From Bog-473 sp963704355 (GTDB taxonomy: Bacteria > Actinomycetota > Acidimicrobiia > Acidimicrobiales > RAAP-2): 64,000 nucleotides of DNA. Position numbers and translations under genes: made by a program. The notes beneath the pieces were generated by a model, which was given only the letters and a program-made list of their open reading frames with translations, did no database searches and was not told the DNA's origin. The stretch is taken from the NCBI GenBank assembly GCA_963704355.1, contig OY969891.1, positions 1,550,001-1,614,000 of the forward strand, read 5' to 3'. Shown one piece after another: positions 18,414 to 25,772 of this stretch. Every line of letters starts with the position of its first letter. Positions within the stretch are counted from its first letter, which is position 1.

Positions 18414-18939
18414 GGGTTCGATCCCCGCTGACTACGAAGGCGACGAGGCGTTGGAGGGTCAGCGCGTCTCCGCGCTGGCCAAGCTCTACGAGGCAGACGG
18501 TCCGATAGATCTCGACGAGATTGACGGACCCATGTACTGGCCTGGCCTCCCGCCCGGCGAAGCGCATCGAGAGTGGGAGGCATTGCGGGCCTGGGTCGAA
18601 CAGCTCGTGGTTCGCTTCGCGCATCTTGACCACCACGTCATTCCTCGCTGCTGGTTCCGGCACAACGGTCACGTCGAAGCCCTCGTTGCCCTGCGCGATC
18701 AGGAGCGGGTCAACTACTCGGACACCGCGCCGGGTAGCGCCGCGATGGATTGGCACCGGGCTTTTCGGGATATCGAGGCGCGTCTTCGCGAGTGGACCGC
18801 GCAGCTGGCGTGCGGGGCTACACACGAAGTTCGGACACATCAGGTCCGATCAGTCGACTCTGAGGTATGGCTCCAGTTCGTCAACGACGATGTGACTCGA
18901 CGTCAGGACGAAACAGTCAACGAACCATTGACGGAGTAG
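18394..18939 (+). CDS. Mobile-element hypothetical protein (DUF4913-like)
   Basis: The GTG at 18394 sits 6 bases after AAGGAAG and overlaps the HNH gene's end by 20 bp. The 181-aa product contains WFRHNGHVEALVALRDQERVNY followed by AMDWHRAFRDIEARL. This pattern resembles DUF4913, a family I know from actinobacterial plasmids and integrative elements with no assigned function. The N-terminus is acidic. By context it belongs to the same transfer operon. Confidence 0.6.
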   Translation: MTERIPKGSIPADYEGDEALEGQRVSALAKLYEADGPIDLDEIDGPMYWPGLPPGEAHREWEALRAWVEQLVVRFAHLDHHVIPRCWFRHNGHVEALVALRDQERVNYSDTAPGSAAMDWHRAFRDIEARLREWTAQLACGATHEVRTHQVRSVDSEVWLQFVNDDVTRRQDETVNEPLTE

Positions 18940-19007
18940 GAGGCCGTTCATGGCCCAGCGTTGGCCGGATGACTGAAAGCCGAAACTGGAGTCAGGGAGG
19001 TTCGACG

Positions 19008-19514
19008 ATGGCGATCAAGACATTGTGGTTAGTCGAGCACGATTGCGGTGACGACGAGGTGCACGACCTCTCGGGTAAGCGCCCGTCGGAGCGAGCTGGC
19101 TACGCACGCTGGCTTCGGGGCAAGGATTGCTCAGCCTGCTGGCGGCGCACCCGTGGCAGCGACCATGCAATCGACAGCGAGTCTTGGTTGGCCGATCGCC
19201 GTGCTGAGGACGCCATCGCGGTCCGAACGTGGGAGAGGCGAACGGCTATGTGTGACCTCGAAGGTTCGGACAAAGCGATTCCGTGGGGAGCACACGTCCG
19301 CTACCGTCTCCTGACCGCAGCTCACGACTACCACGTGACCGGCGGTGGAATGTCAAACGACGAGTTCGCGGATCGCTTTGAGGTGCCAGCAAGAACGGTC
19401 ACTTCGGCGTCATGGTGGATCGATCAACGCGACATGGACCCGGCCGATGTGGAAGAGCTGCTGGCTGACGTGAGCACTGAGAGCACGGCTCAGGCGAACC
19501 AGAACTCGTACTGA
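19008..19514 (+). CDS. Hypothetical protein of the element backbone
   Basis: The ATG at 19008 follows GGGAGG; the open frame extends upstream in a region overlapping the previous gene. The 168-aa protein begins with a small zinc-knuckle-like region (HDCGDDEVHDLSGKRPSERAGYARW, then CSACW), followed by a charged helical part. Late in the protein FADRFEVPARTVTSASWWIDQ reads like an HTH. I do not recognise the family. It ends 1 bp before the Xis-like gene's GTG, so the two are likely co-translated. Confidence 0.55.
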   Translation: MAIKTLWLVEHDCGDDEVHDLSGKRPSERAGYARWLRGKDCSACWRRTRGSDHAIDSESWLADRRAEDAIAVRTWERRTAMCDLEGSDKAIPWGAHVRYRLLTAAHDYHVTGGGMSNDEFADRFEVPARTVTSASWWIDQRDMDPADVEELLADVSTESTAQANQNSY

Positions 19515-19515
19515 C

Positions 19516-19764
19516 GTGTCGACCCGAGTTGACGGTCTCCACACTCACCCGGAGACCTTTCCGACCGAGGGAGTGCCGAAGCGCTTGCTACCGATTAAGG
19601 CCGCAGCGGAATACCTTGGAGTGTCTCGAGCGACGGTAGAACGGCTTGTCTTCCGAGGAGAGCTGCCAATAGTGAAGATCGGTGCCTCGACCCGCTACGA
19701 CGTTGATGACCTTGACGGCTACATCGCTATCAATCGGTGCCGGAACCGGAAGCGTACGGCTTGA
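19516..19764 (+). CDS. Excisionase-like HTH protein
   Basis: An 82-aa protein starting with GTG at 19516. Residues 24-75 match the MerR-like/excisionase HTH: LLPIKAAAEYLGVSRATVERLVFRGELPIVKIGASTRYDVDDLDGYI, with the usual helix, wing and arginine-containing strand. In integrative elements this type directs excision together with a tyrosine recombinase, usually encoded next. Here no integrase follows: the next genes are an orphan membrane protein and HNH-like protein. Either the integrase lies elsewhere or has been lost. Confidence 0.75.
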   Translation: MSTRVDGLHTHPETFPTEGVPKRLLPIKAAAEYLGVSRATVERLVFRGELPIVKIGASTRYDVDDLDGYIAINRCRNRKRTA

Positions 19765-20013
19765 AATTGTGTCCTTGCGTCCCAAACACCGCCGACGATG
19801 AAGACGACGGTCTATTTCATGTCTTTGTTGACAGGGGTGGTTAATTCTCCCCGCGCGCCGTTCTCGATTTCCACCAGGGGATCGAACCAGGGTCTCGTTG
19901 AAGCCCAGAAGCTATCTTGGCAAACCATGGAGTGACATCCACGAAGATCGATCGCTGTCTTGGTGGTGCAGGTAGTCGCGTTCGGTCCGATCATTTTCCG
20001 GAAAGGGAGAACT

Positions 20014-20850
20014 ATGGCTCGTGTCATCATCACCATTGATGCCGGTCCAAACGCATCGGTCGGAGAGCTTGCGGGAATTATCGGAGATGTGTCGCATGTG
20101 ATGGACTTTGGGCTGACCGTCGACCGCGCAGTTGCAGAATCATCGGCTGTCCAGGAGGTTGACCGCCTCTGGCGCAATCAGCCTGGTGCGCTCTTGGAAC
20201 GCCTTCAGGGATCTGATGATGGCGACTACGGCGAAATTCGTTTGCTCGTAGAGGAGCGCCGGCTGCTCGCAGAATTCCTCGATCGAGGACCCTTGCCTCC
20301 CGATCTTTGGATCGAGGAGTGGTATCGGTTCCGGCGCAGGTTCTTCGTCGAAAATTCACGGCGATATCTGACGTCGTCGCCCTTCTCGTTGCCATTTTAC
20401 GGATCGGGGGCGCTTCAGGAAGTTAGTCCCGATAGCTATTCCCGGCTTGTTGCCATCGAGTCCGCTGCCCGATTGCCCGGAGTTCCCATAGTGGAGTCTC
20501 TGACCTACCAGAACCCGATCATCATCGTGTTCGGAATTGGGGCGGTCATAGCGGCTGGCTTCAGGTATGGCACGTTTGTCGAATGCGCCAAACTCGTTCG
20601 AGATTGGTCTGGGATGCGGCGCCAGCGAGACGCCGAGATCGAACGGACACAGGCTGAGACTCGAGAGATCAACGCTCGAGCCAGCCGAATTGAACTTGAG
20701 ACCGAGTTTCGACGAAGGATGGCCCAGCTGGCGATCCGCGTTCCTTCGGTTAGCGACGTTGAACCGACAGGCGACCAAATAAACGCTATCGGCCGTTTGG
20801 CCGACTCCGATTTCGAAGTCGAGGTGGAGGAAGACAACGAGCAGCCATAG
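20014..20850 (+). CDS. Orphan single-TM coiled-coil protein
   Basis: The ATG at 20014 follows GGAAAGGGAGA, giving 278 aa. An N-terminal domain of about 160 residues starts with a strand (MARVIITIDAGP). There is one membrane helix at about 167-184 (PIIIVFGIGAVIAAGF), a charged coiled coil at about 200-242 and an acidic tail. The family is unknown to me. The topology, a soluble domain on each side of one helix, would fit a membrane-linked sensor or effector. It ends 40 bp before the palindrome and small gene at 20891. Confidence 0.6.
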   Translation: MARVIITIDAGPNASVGELAGIIGDVSHVMDFGLTVDRAVAESSAVQEVDRLWRNQPGALLERLQGSDDGDYGEIRLLVEERRLLAEFLDRGPLPPDLWIEEWYRFRRRFFVENSRRYLTSSPFSLPFYGSGALQEVSPDSYSRLVAIESAARLPGVPIVESLTYQNPIIIVFGIGAVIAAGFRYGTFVECAKLVRDWSGMRRQRDAEIERTQAETREINARASRIELETEFRRRMAQLAIRVPSVSDVEPTGDQINAIGRLADSDFEVEVEEDNEQP

Positions 20851-20875
20851 ATGACCAGTGAGGCTCTTGACGAGC

Positions 20876-20905
20876 CACGGATACGAACGTATGTTCGTAT
20901 CCGTG
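20876..20905. promoter_or_regulatory. Perfect 13-bp inverted repeat over a start codon
   Basis: CACGGATACGAAC at 20876-20888 and its exact reverse complement at 20893-20905 surround a 4-base centre (GTAT). The ATG of the 68-aa gene lies at 20891, inside the symmetry centre. In DNA this could be an operator; in RNA it is a very stable hairpin masking the start codon. It lies in the 40-bp gap after the membrane-protein gene, so an intrinsic terminator is also possible, although no T-run follows. Confidence 0.6.
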
Positions 20906-21097
20906 AAGAGCGCTTCCAGATTGACCGAAGATCGCCTAACCAGCATCGAGCGGGCGGCTCAGGAGCGCCACACCTTGATGGACCGAGTCATCATCGAACT
21001 GGTCGAGGAAGTCCGGCGTCTTCGAGGAATCGTCGCCGAAGCCGCCGCCAAAAGGAGAGAGGGTGCGGACGAGGAATACCCACCGGAGCCAGCATGA
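20891..21097 (+). CDS. Small helical protein coupled to an HNH-like gene
   Basis: A 68-aa peptide starting at ATG 20891 (ATG 20858 is an alternative 11 codons earlier). It is almost wholly helical and heptad-like (LTEDRLTSIERAAQERHTLMDRVIIELVEEVRRLRGIVAEAAAKR), suggesting a dimerisation coil. Its stop overlaps the next ATG as ATGA, so the two proteins are probably made together. It could be an antitoxin- or regulator-like partner, but no DNA-binding motif is visible. The start lies within a 30-bp palindrome. Confidence 0.55.
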   Translation: MFVSVKSASRLTEDRLTSIERAAQERHTLMDRVIIELVEEVRRLRGIVAEAAAKRREGADEEYPPEPA

Positions 21098-22014
21098 TCG
21101 GTGAGCAAGTGGTCCCACCCTGCATCTTCTGCGGAAGACCATCCTCCAAGAGTGGCGAGCACGCCCTCCCTAGGTGGTTCCTGGGACGGTGGTCTGGCGA
21201 AGGTCCATTCACCTATGAAGTGAATGGCGAACCGATCACTAACCGACATGGAGCTCCCAGGACCGCGGACCACCTTCCGCCGGTCCTGCTACCAGTCTGT
21301 GATCTCACGACCAGTCCGATTAACTGCAATGGCACCCTGAACCGACTGTACGAAGTGCCGAGTATGCCCGTGGTGGAGGCGGTCTTGGATCGAAGCGAGG
21401 TACTTGATACGGCGGCCCAGGTGATGGACTTTGCAAGATGGTGGGTCAAGACGATCCTCCTCCTGCAACATCCCGCTTGCCGCAATTCGTTCCCCGGAGT
21501 CGAACGTCCGGCGTGGAACCTGCCGGCGTCGCTGTATGAGGGCCTCATCAAGGGCAACTTGCCATTTGATATCTCCCTGTGGCTGACCATGTTTGACGAC
21601 ATATACGGAACCGAACAGCTTCCCGGCGCGAAGCGCATTTACCTCCCTACTACATTCAATCCTGAGGGCGGAGGTGGAAAGCCAGCAACCTTGCTGACTG
21701 GCTTTCGACAGGTGAGCAGTCGAGTCCTTCAGATTCAGATGGTCGTACATCCGCTGTGTGACTTCGAGCACCCCTTCGAGCAAGCTGGCTTGGCCGCTCG
21801 ACTCTGGCCCAATCCACCCGAGTATTTGGACATCAACGGCCTTCCAATCTTGGGGGTCGAGGGATGTCGCCAACTTGGGGCTCTCTTCGTTGACGGCGGA
21901 TTTGGCGTAAACCTGCCAGCTGGTGGATGGCGTGATTGTGTCGGGGCAGTACCCGATGGCGGATCTTTAGGGCCACCGGTGCTGGTACCACCGCCTGTGG
22001 GCGAGCGCAACTGA
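21094..22014 (+). CDS. HNH-like zinc-binding protein
   Basis: A 306-aa protein starting at ATG 21094. An N-terminal CIFCG, then SKSGEHALPRWF, then VCDLTTSPINCNGTLNRLYE form a CxxC...EH...C...CN..LN..E arrangement like divergent HNH nuclease or zinc-ribbon proteins found in accessory islands. The remaining 200 residues are unrecognised. The longer open frame starting at 20851 overlaps the small gene out of register and is rejected. Nuclease activity is only suggested by the motif. Confidence 0.6.
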   Translation: MIGEQVVPPCIFCGRPSSKSGEHALPRWFLGRWSGEGPFTYEVNGEPITNRHGAPRTADHLPPVLLPVCDLTTSPINCNGTLNRLYEVPSMPVVEAVLDRSEVLDTAAQVMDFARWWVKTILLLQHPACRNSFPGVERPAWNLPASLYEGLIKGNLPFDISLWLTMFDDIYGTEQLPGAKRIYLPTTFNPEGGGGKPATLLTGFRQVSSRVLQIQMVVHPLCDFEHPFEQAGLAARLWPNPPEYLDINGLPILGVEGCRQLGALFVDGGFGVNLPAGGWRDCVGAVPDGGSLGPPVLVPPPVGERN

Positions 22015-22103
22015 GAACGAAGTGAGGAAATCGCGATCAACCTGCGGCCGACCATTCCTGAGGTCGCCGTCCTACTGTTTGCGGCGCATTCGAGAACGCC
22101 TCC

Positions 22104-23075
22104 CTAGGCCTGCTGGCCATCCTCGAGTTCTTCGCGGATTCTCCGACCTGCTGCTTCGAACCGATCTTCGTACCATTGACTGATTGTTCGAAAGATCCCA
22201 ACGTCGACTCCGCGAGGTTCGAGGATCGCAGTCGTAAACTGAGCCGTGAGACCGACCGCCCCTTCAGCCGCCACGGTCATGCGGTGTTCCTCTCCCGGGT
22301 GGGCGCTCATCACGGATGCAAACAGTTTGCCTCTCGATACGTAAGTGTCCAGAAGCCAGTAGCTGGGGTGCGCGGCGAAGCTCGACAGCGATCGGTAGAG
22401 CACGTTGTATGCGGCGTCCCAATTTCCGTGAGGAAGTCCTGCCTTTGCCGCCAGCGGTCCGATGGCCGCGGCAATCTCCTCGAAGCCGACGTCGGACTCA
22501 TTGACGTCGCGGTAGCCCCAAGCGCGCCAAACGTCAGAGAGATCCGCGTCAACGAGCCGAATGACCGGTTCGGCAACTGGCATTAGCAGGTCGATCTGTA
22601 CGCCGCGCTCACGGGCAAGTCGTCGGTGCGCATTTTGCTTTTCGAGCTTGCGGTTGTGCTTCCGGATGGAACGGAGCAGGGCACGACCGTCGGCATCACT
22701 CCGAGCAAACGCCTCGTGTTGGAGGCGTACAGCCCGCCTGAGGTCGCCGAGTAGCTTGTCCACCGCCGCTTCGCGACCCAGAAAGAGCCAGCCCGCCGTG
22801 ATCATCGCCTCGAAGTGAGCTCGACACAGCAGACCTACGAGGAGGCCATTCCCATTCCGCCTCGCCTGGTCTATCTCTTCGAGGAGCATGCAGCAGTGCG
22901 AAAGCCCCGCGATTGCGAGCGTGTCTGGCTCGCGTAGGACATCGTCCACTAGCGACAGGGCATCCTCTTGGAGGCGCTCTCTGAGCGTCTCCACCACAAT
23001 TCTCGTGTGAGCCGACAACAGCTTGCTGTCGTCGGAGGTCTCCCCGTCTGACTGGCTGGCGTCCGCTGCTGACAC
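22104..23075 (-). CDS. Helical orphan protein
   Basis: A 323-aa protein, mostly alpha-helical and without signal peptide. A segment LLCRAHFEAMITAGWLFLG has the RxxxE helix found in DUF5677-like proteins, like the gene at 13895-14737, although overall similarity is weak. A basic stretch RKHNRKLEKQNAHRRLARER lies mid-protein. No function can be assigned. It converges with the HNH-like gene (90 bp apart) and diverges from 23291. Confidence 0.58.
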   Translation of the reverse strand: MSAADASQSDGETSDDSKLLSAHTRIVVETLRERLQEDALSLVDDVLREPDTLAIAGLSHCCMLLEEIDQARRNGNGLLVGLLCRAHFEAMITAGWLFLGREAAVDKLLGDLRRAVRLQHEAFARSDADGRALLRSIRKHNRKLEKQNAHRRLARERGVQIDLLMPVAEPVIRLVDADLSDVWRAWGYRDVNESDVGFEEIAAAIGPLAAKAGLPHGNWDAAYNVLYRSLSSFAAHPSYWLLDTYVSRGKLFASVMSAHPGEEHRMTVAAEGAVGLTAQFTTAILEPRGVDVGIFRTISQWYEDRFEAAGRRIREELEDGQQA

Positions 23076-23290
23076 CCCACAAGGCTAGGTGGGTGTGGCG
23101 ATCAGGTAGATCGGTCAAGCCTTGAAGCGTTCGATGTCGTACTCCCCGAGCTGGATCGGCGAGGGTGGGCACGACAAGAGTAGGAACTTGCTGAGAGCCT
23201 GGCGGGCGGCCGATGACCGATTGTGGCCAAGTCCCCTGATGAGTCCAGTCGGGACACAATCGAAGATACCGGTGCCAGAATGACAACCGA

Positions 23291-24229
23291 ATGTCGACAG
23301 ATCAAGCTGGCCCCGGCTCGTTGACTACATGGATGGTCGGCGCCAACCCTGAGCACCCGCTCCATCGGCCAGGGATTCGGATTGCGATAACTAATGCTTT
23401 CGATGAGATCATTCGAACGTTAGAACTTGCCCAGCCGCTGCGGTTGGGTCAGAAGCGAAAGGCCTTTCAGCAGATCAAGACGATAGATCAGCTATCGGAG
23501 CAGCGGGCTGAGCTCCTCGCAGCTTCTCTTCTGGCCCGAGCCGGAGTCGGCTTCGAGTTTGCCGTGGATCACCCAGACCTGGTCCTTGATGGTGCTACCA
23601 GTGGAATCGAGGTGGGATCAAGAACCGTCGACAGCACTCCCTGGGACATTCATGAGCGGCTTGAGCTTGAGTTGTCGGATCAGGAAGGCTTACTAATCGT
23701 TCTGACCTTCGACGAGAGGCCGCTCAAACTGGGGGTTGAGCAAGTGGCGCAGATCGTCGCCAGGATTGTCGAGAGAGCCATCGACGATCCGAAGACGGGA
23801 CTTCGTTTTGAAGAGGTAAAGCTGAGCGTCGGCTTCAGTCCGGATTCAGGGTTCGAGAGTTGCCAGGTGATGTTGAACTTCGGTAAGCGGATCGGTGCGC
23901 TCTTGACCGATCATCTGGCTGAAGTTGATCGTGAAGTTGACAACGTAATCGTGAAGAAGCGTCGTCAGGCCCAGAAGATGCCAACCGTGCTGCTTGTTGA
24001 CGTGTCTCGATTGGGCGACGGCTGGATTCGAAGTGGCTCAGTCTGGGTTTCGATTCTTCGGAAGAAGATGGAAAATGAGCCCTTCGTCGGGTTGGGGATA
24101 ATGGTCAGCACCGTGGACGCGTCGCTGCCTCTACATCTGCACGTCGCCATCGGGTCAGGGGCGCCAGACGCAATGCATGAGGCTTTGGAGCGGGTCGCCG
24201 GCCTTTTCAATCTGACGATCGAGCCTTAG
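23291..24229 (+). CDS. Orphan protein with degenerate nuclease-like pattern
   Basis: A 312-aa protein starting at ATG 23291 (ATG 23333 is possible). Around residues 72-112 it has AELLAASLLARAGVGFEFA, then HPDLVLDG and GIEVGSR. This echoes the D...ExK core of PD-(D/E)XK nucleases (Asp96, Glu107), but the lysine position is glycine, so it may be a dead fold or unrelated. The second half contains alternating strands (VLLVDVSRLG, LHLHVAIGS). It precedes 24296 by 66 bp and the two may form one unit. Confidence 0.5.
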   Translation: MSTDQAGPGSLTTWMVGANPEHPLHRPGIRIAITNAFDEIIRTLELAQPLRLGQKRKAFQQIKTIDQLSEQRAELLAASLLARAGVGFEFAVDHPDLVLDGATSGIEVGSRTVDSTPWDIHERLELELSDQEGLLIVLTFDERPLKLGVEQVAQIVARIVERAIDDPKTGLRFEEVKLSVGFSPDSGFESCQVMLNFGKRIGALLTDHLAEVDREVDNVIVKKRRQAQKMPTVLLVDVSRLGDGWIRSGSVWVSILRKKMENEPFVGLGIMVSTVDASLPLHLHVAIGSGAPDAMHEALERVAGLFNLTIEP

Positions 24230-24295
24230 AAGCGATCGGCAGAAATCCAACGCCTAAAATGGGGACGGCAGAGCTCGGGATACGTGAGGTAAGCA

Positions 24296-25108
24296 GTGGC
24301 TGCGTTACAGAAAGAGACGCTGACCAGTCGGCCAAGCTGCCCGGCTTCGGCGCCCGTTGGCAACCAGTTATTCGCCGGCTATCTCAATCAACAAGTGATT
24401 CATTGGGAATATGCGCCGCTAGTCGGTGACTCACGGCCTGATTTCGGGCTTCTCATGGCAGATGGTCGACGCATGATCGTGGAGGTCTACGAGCCCGAGG
24501 AGCAGGCCAGTCCGCTGGGCGGCTGGCGCAATCCGGCGACGCTTCCCGGCAAACTGTTCCGCAATAACCACAAGGGCAAGCAGATTGCCGCTGCGCACCA
24601 AGCGGGTCTGCCGCTACTCGGCGTATTGGCCAGTACCAATCCTCGCTGTGATTTCGCGATCGAACCGTTCGAGGTAGCCATCGCCATGTTCGGATTGGAC
24701 GGACCCTTCCGCTCTGGCAAGTATTCCGATATCAGTGCTGTCGGCGTCGTGCGGTCCTTCAATCCGACGGCTTGGCGACTAGAACGGCACGCAGCGACCA
24801 GTCTTGGCACCCGTGCGGATTCGGCTGGTGACGCCACTTGGGCAATGGCACTCCGGAAGTCGGAGGCCGAGTTAAGGCGGTCAGGTTGTTACGACCGCCA
24901 CGCCCGATTGGCTTATCTTTCGGTACTCGTAAATCCCTTCGCAGATCTACCATTCGACACGTCGAAATTCGAGGGTCCGCACGATGAACGGTGGGATCGA
25001 ACGGGTCAAGCGTCTCCGTCATGGGTCGGCAAGACCTGGGAGGGTCCTAAAGTGTGGCAGCGCGAGGTTTGGCAATCAGATCGAGCTAATCACCGTGAGG
25101 CCATCTAG
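24296..25108 (+). CDS. Orphan protein with restriction-endonuclease-like N-terminus
   Basis: A 270-aa protein with GTG start at 24296. Residues 45-68 read GDSRPDFGLLMADGRRMIVEVYEPEE, matching the PD...(E)xK spacing (Asp49, Glu63) of restriction-like folds, with Tyr65 where lysine is expected. An upstream EYAPL strand fits the same fold. Flanking helices are plausible for this family but I cannot confirm it. It is the last gene before the first tRNA-containing repeat, so it lies at the right edge of the left-hand element. Confidence 0.5.
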   Translation: MAALQKETLTSRPSCPASAPVGNQLFAGYLNQQVIHWEYAPLVGDSRPDFGLLMADGRRMIVEVYEPEEQASPLGGWRNPATLPGKLFRNNHKGKQIAAAHQAGLPLLGVLASTNPRCDFAIEPFEVAIAMFGLDGPFRSGKYSDISAVGVVRSFNPTAWRLERHAATSLGTRADSAGDATWAMALRKSEAELRRSGCYDRHARLAYLSVLVNPFADLPFDTSKFEGPHDERWDRTGQASPSWVGKTWEGPKVWQREVWQSDRANHREAI

Positions 25109-25280
25109 AGTTCGCGGACCGGAAGGACTAGGCACACGCTCAGCGGGGCTACGGCGGTCCTCGCGCTTGGGGAGAAGCGGATCTCCTGGTGGGGTGCTCT
25201 GACAGGTCGTCGACCCGCTGCCAGCGGACAGAACATGATCGTTCCGTCGTCCGTCGGTCAAAAAGAAGCACCGCCGCGTC

Positions 25281-25690
25281 GGGGTCGAAGATGGCCTGTC
25301 GCTCGCCGAGGAACGTGATCGTCGTTAACGGGGAACGGGTACCGACCCGTGGCAACGCTCCGGTTCCGTTCGGGCGTGACCTTACGTGACCTTATCGAGA
25401 GGCAAGAGGAGGGATCATGAGGGAACATGAGGGGATCGAAAGCCCCCGACCAGGAAGATCCTAGAAAGCGCCCTGGTCAAAAGGCCGCGACCTAGACATT
25501 CGCAATGTAGAGGCCGAGGGTTCGAGTCCCTTCACCTCCACCAAAAGCCCAGTTCAGAGGGCTGAAGTGGGATCCCGCTTAACGACACGCTTCCCGGCGT
25601 GTCTTTACGTGCCTTTACGGGGCAGCGAGGAAAGCGCTGATGAGCGCTACGTGAGTCACTGTAGAGGCGTCCGTGCGAATCCGCCGCCTT
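25281..25690 (+). repeat. Att-like long repeat, copy A
   Basis: Non-coding repeat of about 410 bp, also found near 29357, 59640 and 63650. In order it holds GTCGAAGATGGCCTGTCG, a pair of 10-bp direct repeats (GTGACCTTAC, GTGACCTTAT at 25376-25395), a purine-rich block, a potential stem GACCAGG/CCTGGTC (about 25449-25478), a tRNA 3' half (25495-25543), and a small hairpin AGCCC/GGGCT at 25546-25563. A second, diverged pair of direct repeats follows at 25599-25618. Small open frames crossing it are artefacts. I read it as an integration site carried by related elements. Confidence 0.75.
25495..25543 (+). tRNA. tRNA-Ala(CGC)-like 3' half, copy A (partial)
   Basis: The order is anticodon-loop TTCGCAA (anticodon CGC), stem strand TGTAG, variable loop AGGCC, T-arm GAGGG/TTCGAGT/CCCTT, acceptor strand CACCTCC, discriminator A and CCA. 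The preceding bases AGACA pair with TGTAG only at the inner three positions and no D-arm or 5' acceptor is present, so it is not a functional gene. T at position 70 permits the G3-U70 pair diagnostic of alanine tRNAs if the missing 5' strand has G3. It is interpreted as an att core left by integration at the anticodon loop. Confidence 0.75.
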
Positions 25691-25772
25691 CGAGAAACGC
25701 CCGGCTCAGAGGCCGCAGGCCGATTTACAAAGATCCGTTACTCGAATGTCGACGATCGAGGAGTGAAGCAAG

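Noticed and set aside
20851..21093. N-terminal extension of the HNH-like protein
   Set aside because: It overlaps the better-supported 68-aa coiled gene in another frame and adds low-complexity residues; the ATGA at 21094 marks the true start.
24296..25108. Active restriction endonuclease
   Set aside because: The lysine of the PD-(D/E)XK motif is missing and there is no methyltransferase nearby; only a fold-level suggestion is kept.
25189..25389. Short open frames across the long repeats (also at 29329, 59593, 59817, 63673)
   Set aside because: They read through tRNA fragments and att-like DNA on either strand, giving artefact peptides such as VEGSSPFTST and VKGFEPSAST. They have no independent support.
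25495..25543. A complete functional tRNA gene
   Set aside because: Only the 3' half is present; no D-arm or 5' acceptor strand lies within 80 bases upstream in any copy, and the 5' anticodon stem pairs only partly.
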